Assembly (NCBI RefSeq): GCF_004011805.1
Contig: NZ_RCHJ01000023.1
Coordinates: 1-64,000, forward strand
Direction of reading: 5' to 3'
From: Piscinibacter defluvii
GTDB lineage: Bacteria; Pseudomonadota; Gammaproteobacteria; Burkholderiales; Burkholderiaceae_C
DNA length: 64,000 nt
Made by a program: the position numbers and the translations under genes. This document shows positions 43,429-53,912 of this stretch, piece by piece; position 1 is the stretch's first letter; each line of letters opens with the position of its first letter. Under the pieces are notes generated by a model, which was not told the origin of the DNA, did not search any database, and saw nothing but the letters and a program-made list of their open reading frames with translations.

Positions 43429-43734
43429 CTAGAGCTTTCCTTGCACCAGGCCGCGGAAGCCGTAGACCACACGATCCCCGCCGAAATCCACGAGCTCCAC
43501 CGTGCGCTGCTGCCCCGGCTCGAAGCGCACCGCGGTGCCGCTGGCGATGTTCAGCCGCATGCCGCGTGCGGCCTCGCGGTCGAACCGGAGCGCGCCGTTG
43601 GTCTCGGCGAAGTGGTAATGCGAGCCGACCTGGATCGGCCGGTCGGCGCCGTTCTCGACCACCAGCGTCAGCGTGCGGCGACCCGGGTTCAGCGTCAGGT
43701 CGCCGTCGTCGACGAGCAGCTCGCCCGGCGTCAC
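43429..43734 (-). CDS. ureB: Urease subunit beta
   Basis: 101 residues from a GTG at 43734 ([19 protein letters not shown]), the family start and length. [21 protein letters not shown] and [16 protein letters not shown] are diagnostic. The start overlaps the stop of the 55-residue membrane-protein gene (GTGA), so translation is coupled. An upstream extension to 43932 would read through that gene in the wrong frame. Confidence 0.96.
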   Translation of the reverse strand: MTPGELLVDDGDLTLNPGRRTLTLVVENGADRPIQVGSHYHFAETNGALRFDREAARGMRLNIASGTAVRFEPGQQRTVELVDFGGDRVVYGFRGLVQGKL

Positions 43735-43898
43735 TTGCGGCCCCGCCACCACAGCACGCCGGCGGCGACCGCCACGACGAGCAGCAGACCGAACAGGTCG
43801 CTCGCGTGCCAGTGCGGGTTGGCCAGGCCGTGGCCCTCGTGGGCGGTGGCCAGCGCCGGCGACAGCACGGCCGGCAGCACTGCGGCGAATCGAAGCAT
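43731..43898 (-). CDS. 55-residue membrane protein with HEGHG motif, between ureA and ureB
   Basis: [17 protein letters not shown] is a signal peptide. Then comes [16 protein letters not shown], with five histidines in 13 residues, a helix [16 protein letters not shown], and RGRK at the end. GGGAGA lies 5 bases before the ATG at 43898, and its stop overlaps the ureB start. The His cluster would face the periplasm and could bind Ni2+ or another metal (inference). Not a named urease gene. It reads as a real gene on coupling and RBS, although an ATG at 43928 is also possible. Confidence 0.72.
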   Translation of the reverse strand: MLRFAAVLPAVLSPALATAHEGHGLANPHWHASDLFGLLLVVAVAAGVLWWRGRK

Positions 43899-43924
43899 CG
43901 TCGTCTCCCTCGTGGTCAGGTCGT

Positions 43925-44227
<303 letters not shown>

Positions 44228-44242
44228 GGTGGCGCAGCGTCA

Positions 44243-44257
44243 GCAGGAGGTGTGCCA
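44243..44257 (-). promoter_or_regulatory. Candidate sigma-54 promoter toward ureA
   Basis: On the minus strand: TGGCAC, 5 bases, CTGC, matching the -24/-12 spacing of sigma-54 promoters with one mismatch in TTGC. It would start transcription only about 4 bases before the ureA ATG. Confidence 0.4.
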
Positions 44258-44270
44258 GCCGATGATAGGT

Positions 44271-44285
44271 TGGCACAGGCCTTGC
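44271..44285 (+). promoter_or_regulatory. Candidate sigma-54 promoter toward the transporter-kinase gene
   Basis: TTGGCAC, AGGCC, TTGC: an exact -24 TGGCAC and -12 TTGC at consensus spacing. The start of transcription would be near 44297, only two bases before the annotated ATG at 44299, so either the mRNA is almost leaderless or translation starts later. Confidence 0.5.
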
Positions 44286-44298
44286 CCCAAGTCGGCGC

Positions 44299-47200
44299 AT
44301 GCCCTCGGATCAGACCTCTCCCGTCGCGGCGCTCCCGGTCGGGCCGGGGCTGACGCCGCCCCCGGGCACCAAGCCGGTGCAGCGGGTGGTCAAGGTCCGG
44401 CGCGACTACAACAGCTGGGTCGCGCGCGAGACCATGGAAGACTATGCGCTGCGCTTCACGCCGCGCAGCTTCCGCAAGTGGTCGTCGATGCGGGTGGCCA
44501 ACACGGCCTTCGGTGCGGCGTCCTTCCTGGTGCTCGAGGCGGTGGGCGGCACGCTGCTCGTGGACTACGGCTTCGTCAACGCGTTCTGGGCCATCCTCGC
44601 CACCGGGCTGATCATCTTCGCGGCCGGCTGGCCGATCAGCGTCTACGCCGCGCGCCACGGCGTCGACATGGACCTGCTCACGCGCGGCGCCGGCTTCGGC
44701 TACCTGGGCTCGACGATCACCTCGCTGATCTACGCCAGCTTCACCTTCATCTTCTTCGCGCTCGAGGCGGCCATCATGGCCTACGCGATCGAGCTCGCCT
44801 TCGACATCCCGCCGGCCTGGGGCTACCTGATCTGCGCGCTGGTGGTGATTCCGCTGGTCACGCACGGCGTGACGACGATCAGCCGCCTGCAGGTGTGGAC
44901 CCAGCCGCTCTGGCTGGCGATGCTGATCGTTCCATTCTTCTACATCTTCGCGCAGCACCCCGGGGTGCTGGGCGAGCTGTGGCAGTTCGGCGGCATCGCA
45001 CCCGGCGGCGCGCCCGACGAGCGGATGCCCGCCGGCTTCGACCTGCTCAAGTTCGGCGCCGCCATGACGGTGGGCATCGCGCTGATCACGCAGATGGGCG
45101 AGCAGGCCGACTATCTCCGTTTCATGCCCGAGGCCACGCCCGGACGCAAGGCCTCGTGGTGGGCCGGCGTCGTGATCGGCGGCCCGGGCTGGGTGATCCC
45201 CGGCGTGCTGAAGATGCTGGCAGGCGCGCTGCTGGCCTTCCTCGCGCTCGGCTACGCGGTGCCGCCCGACCGCGCCGTCGACCCGACGCAGATGTACCTG
45301 ATCGCCTATGGCGCGATGACCGGCAAGTTCGGCCTGGCGGTCGCGGCCACGGCGATCTTCGTGATCGTCTCGCAGCTCAAGATCAACGTCACCAACGCCT
45401 ACGCGGGCTCGCTGGCCTGGTCCAACTTCTTCGCCCGGCTGACCCACAGCCACCCCGGGCGCGTGGTGTGGATGGTGTTCAACACCCTGATCGCGCTGAT
45501 GCTGATGGAGCTGAACGTCTTCCAGGCGCTCGGCAAGGTGCTCGGGCTGTACTCGAACATCGCGATCAGCTGGATGATGGCGGTGGTGGCCGACCTGGTG
45601 ATCAACAAGCCGATGGGCTGGTCGCCGCGCGGCATCGAGTTCAAGCGCGCCCACCTGTACGACGTGAACCCGGTGGGCGTGGGTGCGATGGGCATCGCCT
45701 CGGTGGTGTCGATCGCCGCCTACCTCGGGGCGATGGGCGAGCTGGCGCAGGCGTTCTCGGCGGTGATCGCGATGGTCACGGCCTTCGTCGCGTCGCCCGT
45801 CATCGCGTGGGCGACGAAGGGCCGCTACTACCTCGCCCGCCAGCCCGAGAAGAACGAGGAGCCGGGCACCTACAAGCGCCTTACCCGCTGCACGATCTGC
45901 GAGCGCGACTACGAGCGCGACGACATGGCGCACTGCCCGGCCTACGGCGGCGCGATCTGCTCGCTGTGCTGCTCGCTCGACGCGCGCTGCCACGACCTGT
46001 GCAAGCCCGAGGCACGGCTGTCGGTGCAGTGGCGCCGCGCGCTCTCGCGCGTGGTGCCCGAGCCGCTCTGGGCGCGCCTGGACACCGAGCTCGGCCACTA
46101 CCTGATGCTGATGGCGCTGGCCGTGCCGGCGCTGGCCGGGTTGTTCGTCGCGGTGTGGCGCCACGAGCGTCGCCTGCTGGGCGCACTTTCGCCAGCGGCC
46201 GAGTCGGCGCTGCAGCTCGGCTACCTGAAGATCTTCGCCGCGCTGCTGGTGCTCACCGCGGTGGTGCTGTGGTGGCTGGTGCTGAAGCACCGCAGCGCGC
46301 TGGTGGCGCAGGAGGAGTCGAACCGCCAGACCCTGCTGCTGGTGCAGGAGATCGAGTCGCACCGCCGCACCGACGCCGCGCTGCAGCTGGCCAAGCAGGC
46401 CGCCGACAGCGCCAACCAGGCCAAGAGCCGCTACATCTCGGCCATCAGCCACGAGCTGCGCACACCGCTGAACAGCATCCTCGGCTACGCGCAGCTGCTC
46501 GACGACGACCCCGCCATCCCCGAGGCGCGCCGCCAGGCGGTGCGGGTCATCAAGCGCGGCGGCGACCACCTGCTCTCGCTGATCGAGGGCACCCTGGACA
46601 TCGCCCGCATCGAGGGCGGCAAGCTGCGCCTGGAGCCCGGCGCGATGCGGCTGCGCGAGGCGCTGCAGGAGATCGCCCGCATGTTCGAGCTGCAGGCGCG
46701 CTCCAAGGGCATCGACTTCGTCGCCGAGATCGACCCGCAGGCCCCCGGGGTGGTGCGCGCCGACGAGAAGCGGCTGCGCCAGATCCTCATCAACCTGCTC
46801 GGCAACGCGGTCAAGTTCACCGCGCGTGGCCAGGTCCGCTTTCGCCTGCGTTATGCGCGCGAGATCGCGCAGTTCGAGGTCGAGGACACCGGGCCGGGCA
46901 TCGCGCCGGACGAGCTGGCGCGGGTGTTCGAACCCTTCGCGCGCGGTGCCTCGGCGGGCCAGGGCGGCGGCACCGGGCTGGGCCTGACGATCGCCAAGAT
47001 GCTCACCGAGCTGATGGGCGGCGAGCTGACCGTCGACAGCCGCCCCGGGCACGGCAGCACCTTCCGGGTGCGCCTGTTCCTGCCCGAGCTGCGCGCCGAT
47101 GCGCTGCCGGCACGTGTGGCGCAGGCGCGCACCGGCTACGCCGGTCCGCGCCGCCGCATCCTGGTGGTCGACAACGAGGAGGCCGACCGCGGCCTGCTGG

Positions 47201-47781
47201 TCAACCTGCTGCAGCCGCTCGGCTTCGAGGTGCGCACGGCCGAGTCCGGCGAGGACTGCCTGGCCAGGCTGCGGGCCTGGCGCGAGGGCGCCGGTCCCTG
47301 GCCCGACGCGATCTTCATGGACCTGGCGATGCCCGGCATCGACGGCTGGGAGACGCTGCGCCGCATCCGCCGCGAGGCGCTCGGCCCGGCGGCGCTGGCC
47401 ATCGTGTCGGCCAACGCCTTCGACAAGGGGCTGGAGAACGACGTCGGCATCGGCGCAGCCGACTTCATCACCAAGCCCGTGCGCGTGGACGAGCTGCTCG
47501 ACTGGCTGGGCCGCGCGCTCGCGCTCGACTGGACCGCCAGTGCCCCGGCCGCACCGGAGCCCCTGCCCGAGGCGCCGCTCTCGCTGCCGGCCGAACCGCA
47601 GCTGCGCGCGCTGCAGGAGCTGGTGAACCTGGGCTACGTGCGCGGCATCGTGCGGCAGCTCGACCAGATCCAGGCCGAATCGCCCGACAGCGCCGCCTTC
47701 GTCGAGCGCATGCGCACGCTGGCGCGCGGCTTCCGGCTCGACGAGATGAACGGCGAGCTCTCGCGCGCGCTGTCGGACTGA
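44299..47781 (+). CDS. NCS1 permease-Cys knuckle-histidine kinase-receiver fusion
   Basis: 1160 residues. 35-515: a 12-helix-like NCS1 nucleobase/allantoin-type permease (YNSWVARETMEDYALRF, TRGAGFGYLGSTITS, INKPMGWSPRGIEFKR). 531-568: eight cysteines (C-x2-C, C, C-x2-C-C, C, C) with two His, a probable zinc knuckle. 605-665: two more helices. Then HisKA with His718 (AISHELRTPLNS), HATPase (INLLGNAVKFT, GTGLGLTIA), a receiver (953-1070) with Asp1008 in IFMDLAMPG, and a helical C-terminal domain. The design parallels CbrA/CrbS, which join an SLC5 transporter to a kinase. Here an NCS1 transporter is used. The partner regulator follows after 3 bp. Confidence 0.93.
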   Translation: MPSDQTSPVAALPVGPGLTPPPGTKPVQRVVKVRRDYNSWVARETMEDYALRFTPRSFRKWSSMRVANTAFGAASFLVLEAVGGTLLVDYGFVNAFWAILATGLIIFAAGWPISVYAARHGVDMDLLTRGAGFGYLGSTITSLIYASFTFIFFALEAAIMAYAIELAFDIPPAWGYLICALVVIPLVTHGVTTISRLQVWTQPLWLAMLIVPFFYIFAQHPGVLGELWQFGGIAPGGAPDERMPAGFDLLKFGAAMTVGIALITQMGEQADYLRFMPEATPGRKASWWAGVVIGGPGWVIPGVLKMLAGALLAFLALGYAVPPDRAVDPTQMYLIAYGAMTGKFGLAVAATAIFVIVSQLKINVTNAYAGSLAWSNFFARLTHSHPGRVVWMVFNTLIALMLMELNVFQALGKVLGLYSNIAISWMMAVVADLVINKPMGWSPRGIEFKRAHLYDVNPVGVGAMGIASVVSIAAYLGAMGELAQAFSAVIAMVTAFVASPVIAWATKGRYYLARQPEKNEEPGTYKRLTRCTICERDYERDDMAHCPAYGGAICSLCCSLDARCHDLCKPEARLSVQWRRALSRVVPEPLWARLDTELGHYLMLMALAVPALAGLFVAVWRHERRLLGALSPAAESALQLGYLKIFAALLVLTAVVLWWLVLKHRSALVAQEESNRQTLLLVQEIESHRRTDAALQLAKQAADSANQAKSRYISAISHELRTPLNSILGYAQLLDDDPAIPEARRQAVRVIKRGGDHLLSLIEGTLDIARIEGGKLRLEPGAMRLREALQEIARMFELQARSKGIDFVAEIDPQAPGVVRADEKRLRQILINLLGNAVKFTARGQVRFRLRYAREIAQFEVEDTGPGIAPDELARVFEPFARGASAGQGGGTGLGLTIAKMLTELMGGELTVDSRPGHGSTFRVRLFLPELRADALPARVAQARTGYAGPRRRILVVDNEEADRGLLVNLLQPLGFEVRTAESGEDCLARLRAWREGAGPWPDAIFMDLAMPGIDGWETLRRIRREALGPAALAIVSANAFDKGLENDVGIGAADFITKPVRVDELLDWLGRALALDWTASAPAAPEPLPEAPLSLPAEPQLRALQELVNLGYVRGIVRQLDQIQAESPDSAAFVERMRTLARGFRLDEMNGELSRALSD

Positions 47782-47784
47782 GCG

Positions 47785-48741
47785 ATGATCGACCGGCACA
47801 ACTCCGACCTGGTGCTGATCGTCGACGACGTGCCGGACAATCTGTCGGTGCTGCACGACGCGCTGGACGAATTCGGCTACACGGTGCTGGTGGCCACCAA
47901 CGGCGAACAGGCGCTGCAGCGCGCCGCGCAGGCGCTGCCCGACATCATCCTGCTCGACGCGCTGATGCCCGGGCTCGATGGCTTCGAGGTGGCGCGGCGC
48001 CTGAAGGCCGACCCGGCGACGAGCACCATCCCGATCGTCTTCATGACCGGGCTGACCGAGACCGAGCATGTGCTCTCGGCCTTCCAGGCCGGTGGCATCG
48101 ACTACGTGACCAAGCCGATCCGGCCGATGGAGGTGCTGGCGCGCATCGCCGCGCACGTGCAGGGCGCACGCGAGCGGCGCCAGGCGCGCAATGCGCTCGA
48201 TGCCTTCGGCCACGCGACCCTGTCGGTGCGCGCCGCCGACGGGCGTGTGCTGTGGCAGACGCCGCTGGCGCGCCAGATGCTGCTGGCGCACGAGGTGGGC
48301 GACGGCCAGCAGCTCGGCGAGGCCGTGCTCGACTGGCTGCAGGCCCAGGCGGTGGTGCATGCCACCGGCGGCCGGCCGCAGGCGCTCACGCTCGCGCGCC
48401 ACGGCAAGCGCCTGACCGTCGCGCTGCACGAGGCCAGCGCGGCCAGCGGCGGCGCGAGCGGCGGCGAGGACGAGTGGCTGCTGGTGATGAGCGAGGCCTC
48501 GGACGAATCGACCATCGAGGCGCTCGGCCTCGCGTTCCGGCTCACCGCGCGCGAGGCCGAGGTGCTCTACTGGGTGGTGCAGGGCAAGACCAACCGCGAC
48601 ATCGGCGAGATCCTCGGCACCAGCCCGCGCACCGTGCACAAGCACCTGGAACATGTGTTCGAGAAGCTCGGCGTCGAGACGCGTACCGCGGCCGCCGGAC
48701 TGGCGATGGCGCGCGTGCGGCAGCTGGCCGCCACGCGCTGA
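47785..48741 (+). CDS. LuxR-family response regulator
   Basis: 318 residues. Receiver (about 8-125) with DDVPDN and Asp58 in IILLDALMPG, a middle segment of about 110 residues without recognised motifs, and a LuxR-type HTH (about 250-310, LTAREAEVLYWVVQGKTNRDIGEIL, RTVHKHLEHVFEKLGV). Starts 3 bp after the transporter-kinase stop. The pair resembles CrbS/CrbR-type couples. Targets unknown. Confidence 0.92.
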   Translation: MIDRHNSDLVLIVDDVPDNLSVLHDALDEFGYTVLVATNGEQALQRAAQALPDIILLDALMPGLDGFEVARRLKADPATSTIPIVFMTGLTETEHVLSAFQAGGIDYVTKPIRPMEVLARIAAHVQGARERRQARNALDAFGHATLSVRAADGRVLWQTPLARQMLLAHEVGDGQQLGEAVLDWLQAQAVVHATGGRPQALTLARHGKRLTVALHEASAASGGASGGEDEWLLVMSEASDESTIEALGLAFRLTAREAEVLYWVVQGKTNRDIGEILGTSPRTVHKHLEHVFEKLGVETRTAAAGLAMARVRQLAATR

Positions 48742-48755
48742 AGGAGGAAGGGCCG

Positions 48756-49313
48756 ATGGACGACCTGCTGATCCGCCCCGCCGAGCCGCGCGACGCCGCC
48801 GCGCTGGCCGAGATCTACGCGCCCAGCGTGACGCAGCGGCCCACCTCGTTCGAGTTGCAGGCGCCCGATGCCGCCGAGATGGCCGCGCGCCTGCAGCGCG
48901 TGACCGCGACCTGGCCGTGGCTGGTGGCCGGGCAAGGCGGCGAGGTGCTGGGCTACTGCTACGCGAGCGCCTTTGCCGAGCGGCCGGCCTACCGCTGGTC
49001 GGTCACGACCACGGTCTACGTGCGCGATGCGGCGCAGCGTTGCGGCGTCGGCCGTGCGCTCTATGCGCGCCTCTTCGAGATGCTGCGCGCGCAGGGCGCC
49101 GTGATGGCGTACGCCGGCATCACGCTGCCCAACGAGGCGAGCATCGGCCTGCACCGGGCCGTGGGTTTCGAGCCGGTGGGCGTCTATCCGCGGGCCGGCT
49201 TCAAGCTCGGCCGCTGGTGGGACGTGGCCTGGTTCGGCCTGACCCTGCGTGCGCTCGCGCCCGACGAGCCGCCGGGCGAACTCCGGCCCTGGCAGGACGC
49301 GGCGCGGGCCTGA
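48756..49313 (+). CDS. GNAT N-acetyltransferase, phosphinothricin/methionine-sulfoximine type
   Basis: 185 residues from the ATG at 48756, with AAGGAGG 9 bases before. LLIRPAEPRDAAALAEIYAP and RWSVTTTVYVRDAAQRCGVGRALYARL (acetyl-CoA loop), and GITLPNEASIGLHRAVGFEPVG match the PAT/MddA group, which acetylates glutamine-synthetase inhibitors or methionine derivatives. Downstream of the transporter-kinase operon. Confidence 0.87.
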   Translation: MDDLLIRPAEPRDAAALAEIYAPSVTQRPTSFELQAPDAAEMAARLQRVTATWPWLVAGQGGEVLGYCYASAFAERPAYRWSVTTTVYVRDAAQRCGVGRALYARLFEMLRAQGAVMAYAGITLPNEASIGLHRAVGFEPVGVYPRAGFKLGRWWDVAWFGLTLRALAPDEPPGELRPWQDAARA

Positions 49314-49769
49314 TCAGGCGATCGTCGGCACCCCGTCGTGCCGGCGCGGCCGGTCGTGCAGGATCGCCTCGGTGACCATCGAGCGGTTGATGCGCCAGCG
49401 CGCCAGCAGATGGTCGAACACCAGGCGCTCGTCGCCCGAGACCTGGCCATCGGCCGTCAGCACGGCGGCCGCGAAGCGGCACACGAGCAGGCGCTCCTGC
49501 GCGTCGGTCACCGCGTCCAGCAGCTGGTCGATGTAGGCCTGGTCGCGCGCCCGCAGCCAGGAGCATTCCGCCAGCCCGGCGCCGATCTCGCGCACACATT
49601 CGCCGACCAGGGCCAGGAAATGGGCGCGCGGCAGGCCGAGGCGGGCGAAGGCGTCGAGTTCGTCCAGGGCCTGCAGCTCGCGCGGGTCGGCGCGGCCGTT
49701 GGCGGCCACCAGCAGCGCCAGCACGCGCACCGCGGCGATCGAGAGCGGCCTGGTTTCGTGGGTCGTCAT
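49314..49769 (-). CDS. TerB-like domain protein
   Basis: 151 residues, mostly helical, no signal. LLVAANGRADPRELQALDEL and FAAAVLTADGQVSGDERLVFDHLLARW carry the paired acidic A-DG-x-x-x-x-E pattern of TerB/tellurite-resistance-like folds. Such proteins accompany metal and stress systems. Function not known. Divergent from the P-type ATPase across 206 bp. Confidence 0.72.
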   Translation of the reverse strand: MTTHETRPLSIAAVRVLALLVAANGRADPRELQALDELDAFARLGLPRAHFLALVGECVREIGAGLAECSWLRARDQAYIDQLLDAVTDAQERLLVCRFAAAVLTADGQVSGDERLVFDHLLARWRINRSMVTEAILHDRPRRHDGVPTIA

Positions 49770-49975
49770 CCTTGTCTCCTCCGCGCTGTCCTGCGCCCCA
49801 TGGCGCACGGTCACCGGAACCGCCACAGAGCCGCGCGCGCCGGCGAAGTTCCCGGCATCGACGCCGAACGGCTTCCGGCTTGACGCCGCGCAACTGCGGC
49901 CGCGGGCCGCGCGACCCGCGCCGGGTCCCTCGGCAGAATCGCCGCCACGCCCCAACCGAGACGCAGACCACCGAC

Positions 49976-52704
<2,729 letters not shown>

Positions 52705-52705
<1 letters not shown>

Positions 52706-53712
52706 TGGGGCTGGTCGGGCTGGTGCTGCAGTTCCTGCTCTGCGCGGCGCTGATCGCCGGCGCCGGCTTCGTGCTCAGCCGCAGCGCCGACGCCCTGGCC
52801 GAGGCGCACGGCTGGGGCCGCGGCTGGGTCGGCCTGGCGCTGCTGGCCACCGTGACCTCGCTGCCCGAGCTGGCTTCGGGCGTGAGCGCGGTGGCGCTGG
52901 TGGGCGCGCCCAACCTCGCGGTGGGCAACGCACTCGGCGCCTGCGTGGTCAACCTGGCCTTCCTCGTCGTCGTCGACCTGCTGCAGCGCCACCAGCCCAT
53001 GTACCACCTGGCCAGCGAAACGCATCTGCTGTCGGCCGGCTTTGGCGTGGTGATGCTGGGCTTCGTGGCGATGAGCCTGGTCACCGGCCGCGCGGCGCCG
53101 CAGTTCCTCGGCATCGGCCTGTACAGCCCGGCGCTGCTGGCGCTGTACCTGCTCGCGCTGCGCAGCGTGTTCGCGCACGAGCAGTCGGCGCGCCGGCGTG
53201 TGGCGGCGGCGGCGCCCGAGCGGGCCGCGCAGGCGGACGTGCGGCGCGAGTGGCGCCGCTTCGGCGCGGCGGCGCTGGTGGTGCTCGCCGCCGGCAGCTG
53301 GCTGCCGCAGGTGGCCGACGGGCTGTCGCGCTCGCTCGGGCTGTCGCGCAGCTTCGTCGGCACGGTGTTCATGGCGCTGGTGACCACGCTGCCCGAGATG
53401 GCCGTCACCGTGGCCGCGCTGCGCCTGGGCGCGCTCGACATGGCGATCGGCAACCTGCTCGGCAGCAACCTCTTCAACCTGACCATCCTCGCGATCGACG
53501 ACCTGGCCTACCTGCCGGGGCCGCTGCTGGCGGACGTGTCGACCGCGCACGCCGGCACGGCCGCCACCGCGCTGGTGATGACCGGGCTGGTGATCGTCGG
53601 CCTGGTGATGCGGCCGCAGGGCCGGGTGCTGCGTGTCGCCAGCTGGGTCAGCGTCGGCCTGGTGGCCGCGTATGGCATCAATGCGGCGCTGATCTACCTG
53701 GCCGGGGCCTGA
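52705..53712 (+). CDS. Ca2+/cation antiporter (CaCA, YrbG-like)
   Basis: 335 residues, about ten hydrophobic segments in two repeats. Alpha-1 LATVTSLPELASGVSAVAL...VGNALGACVVNLAFL and alpha-2 MALVTTLPEMAVTVAAL...IGNLLGSNLFNLTIL carry the SLPE/TLPE and GNxLGxxxxN ion-binding motifs. A soluble loop of about 40 residues separates them. Coupled to the P-type ATPase. Confidence 0.92.
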
Positions 53713-53798
53713 CGGGGAGCAGCGACGATGTCCCCTCCCTGCGGCATGAGCGGCCGACGCCGCCGCCTGGATGCGCTGCCCGCGCAGCCGGTGTCCGC

Positions 53799-53903
53799 CG
53801 TGCGGTGGACGCCCACGCCGGCGGCCGCGCCGAGGGATTCGTGTCGCGCTGCGACCTGCTCCGCGCGATCGTGGCCGATCCGCCGCCGGACCTGAGGGGC
53901 TGA
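53799..53903 (+). pseudogene. CBS-domain remnant
   Basis: The frame ending at 53903 encodes RAVDAHAGG...EGFVSRCDLLRAIVADPPPDL, which looks like the last ~30 residues of a CBS-domain protein (usual form: VVDxxGxLxGIVSRxDLLRAIVADPPLDLW). No start codon or first CBS repeat precedes it. The frame is merged with the antiporter region, so this is likely a deleted, broken gene. Confidence 0.55.
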
Positions 53904-53912
53904 GCCACGGCC

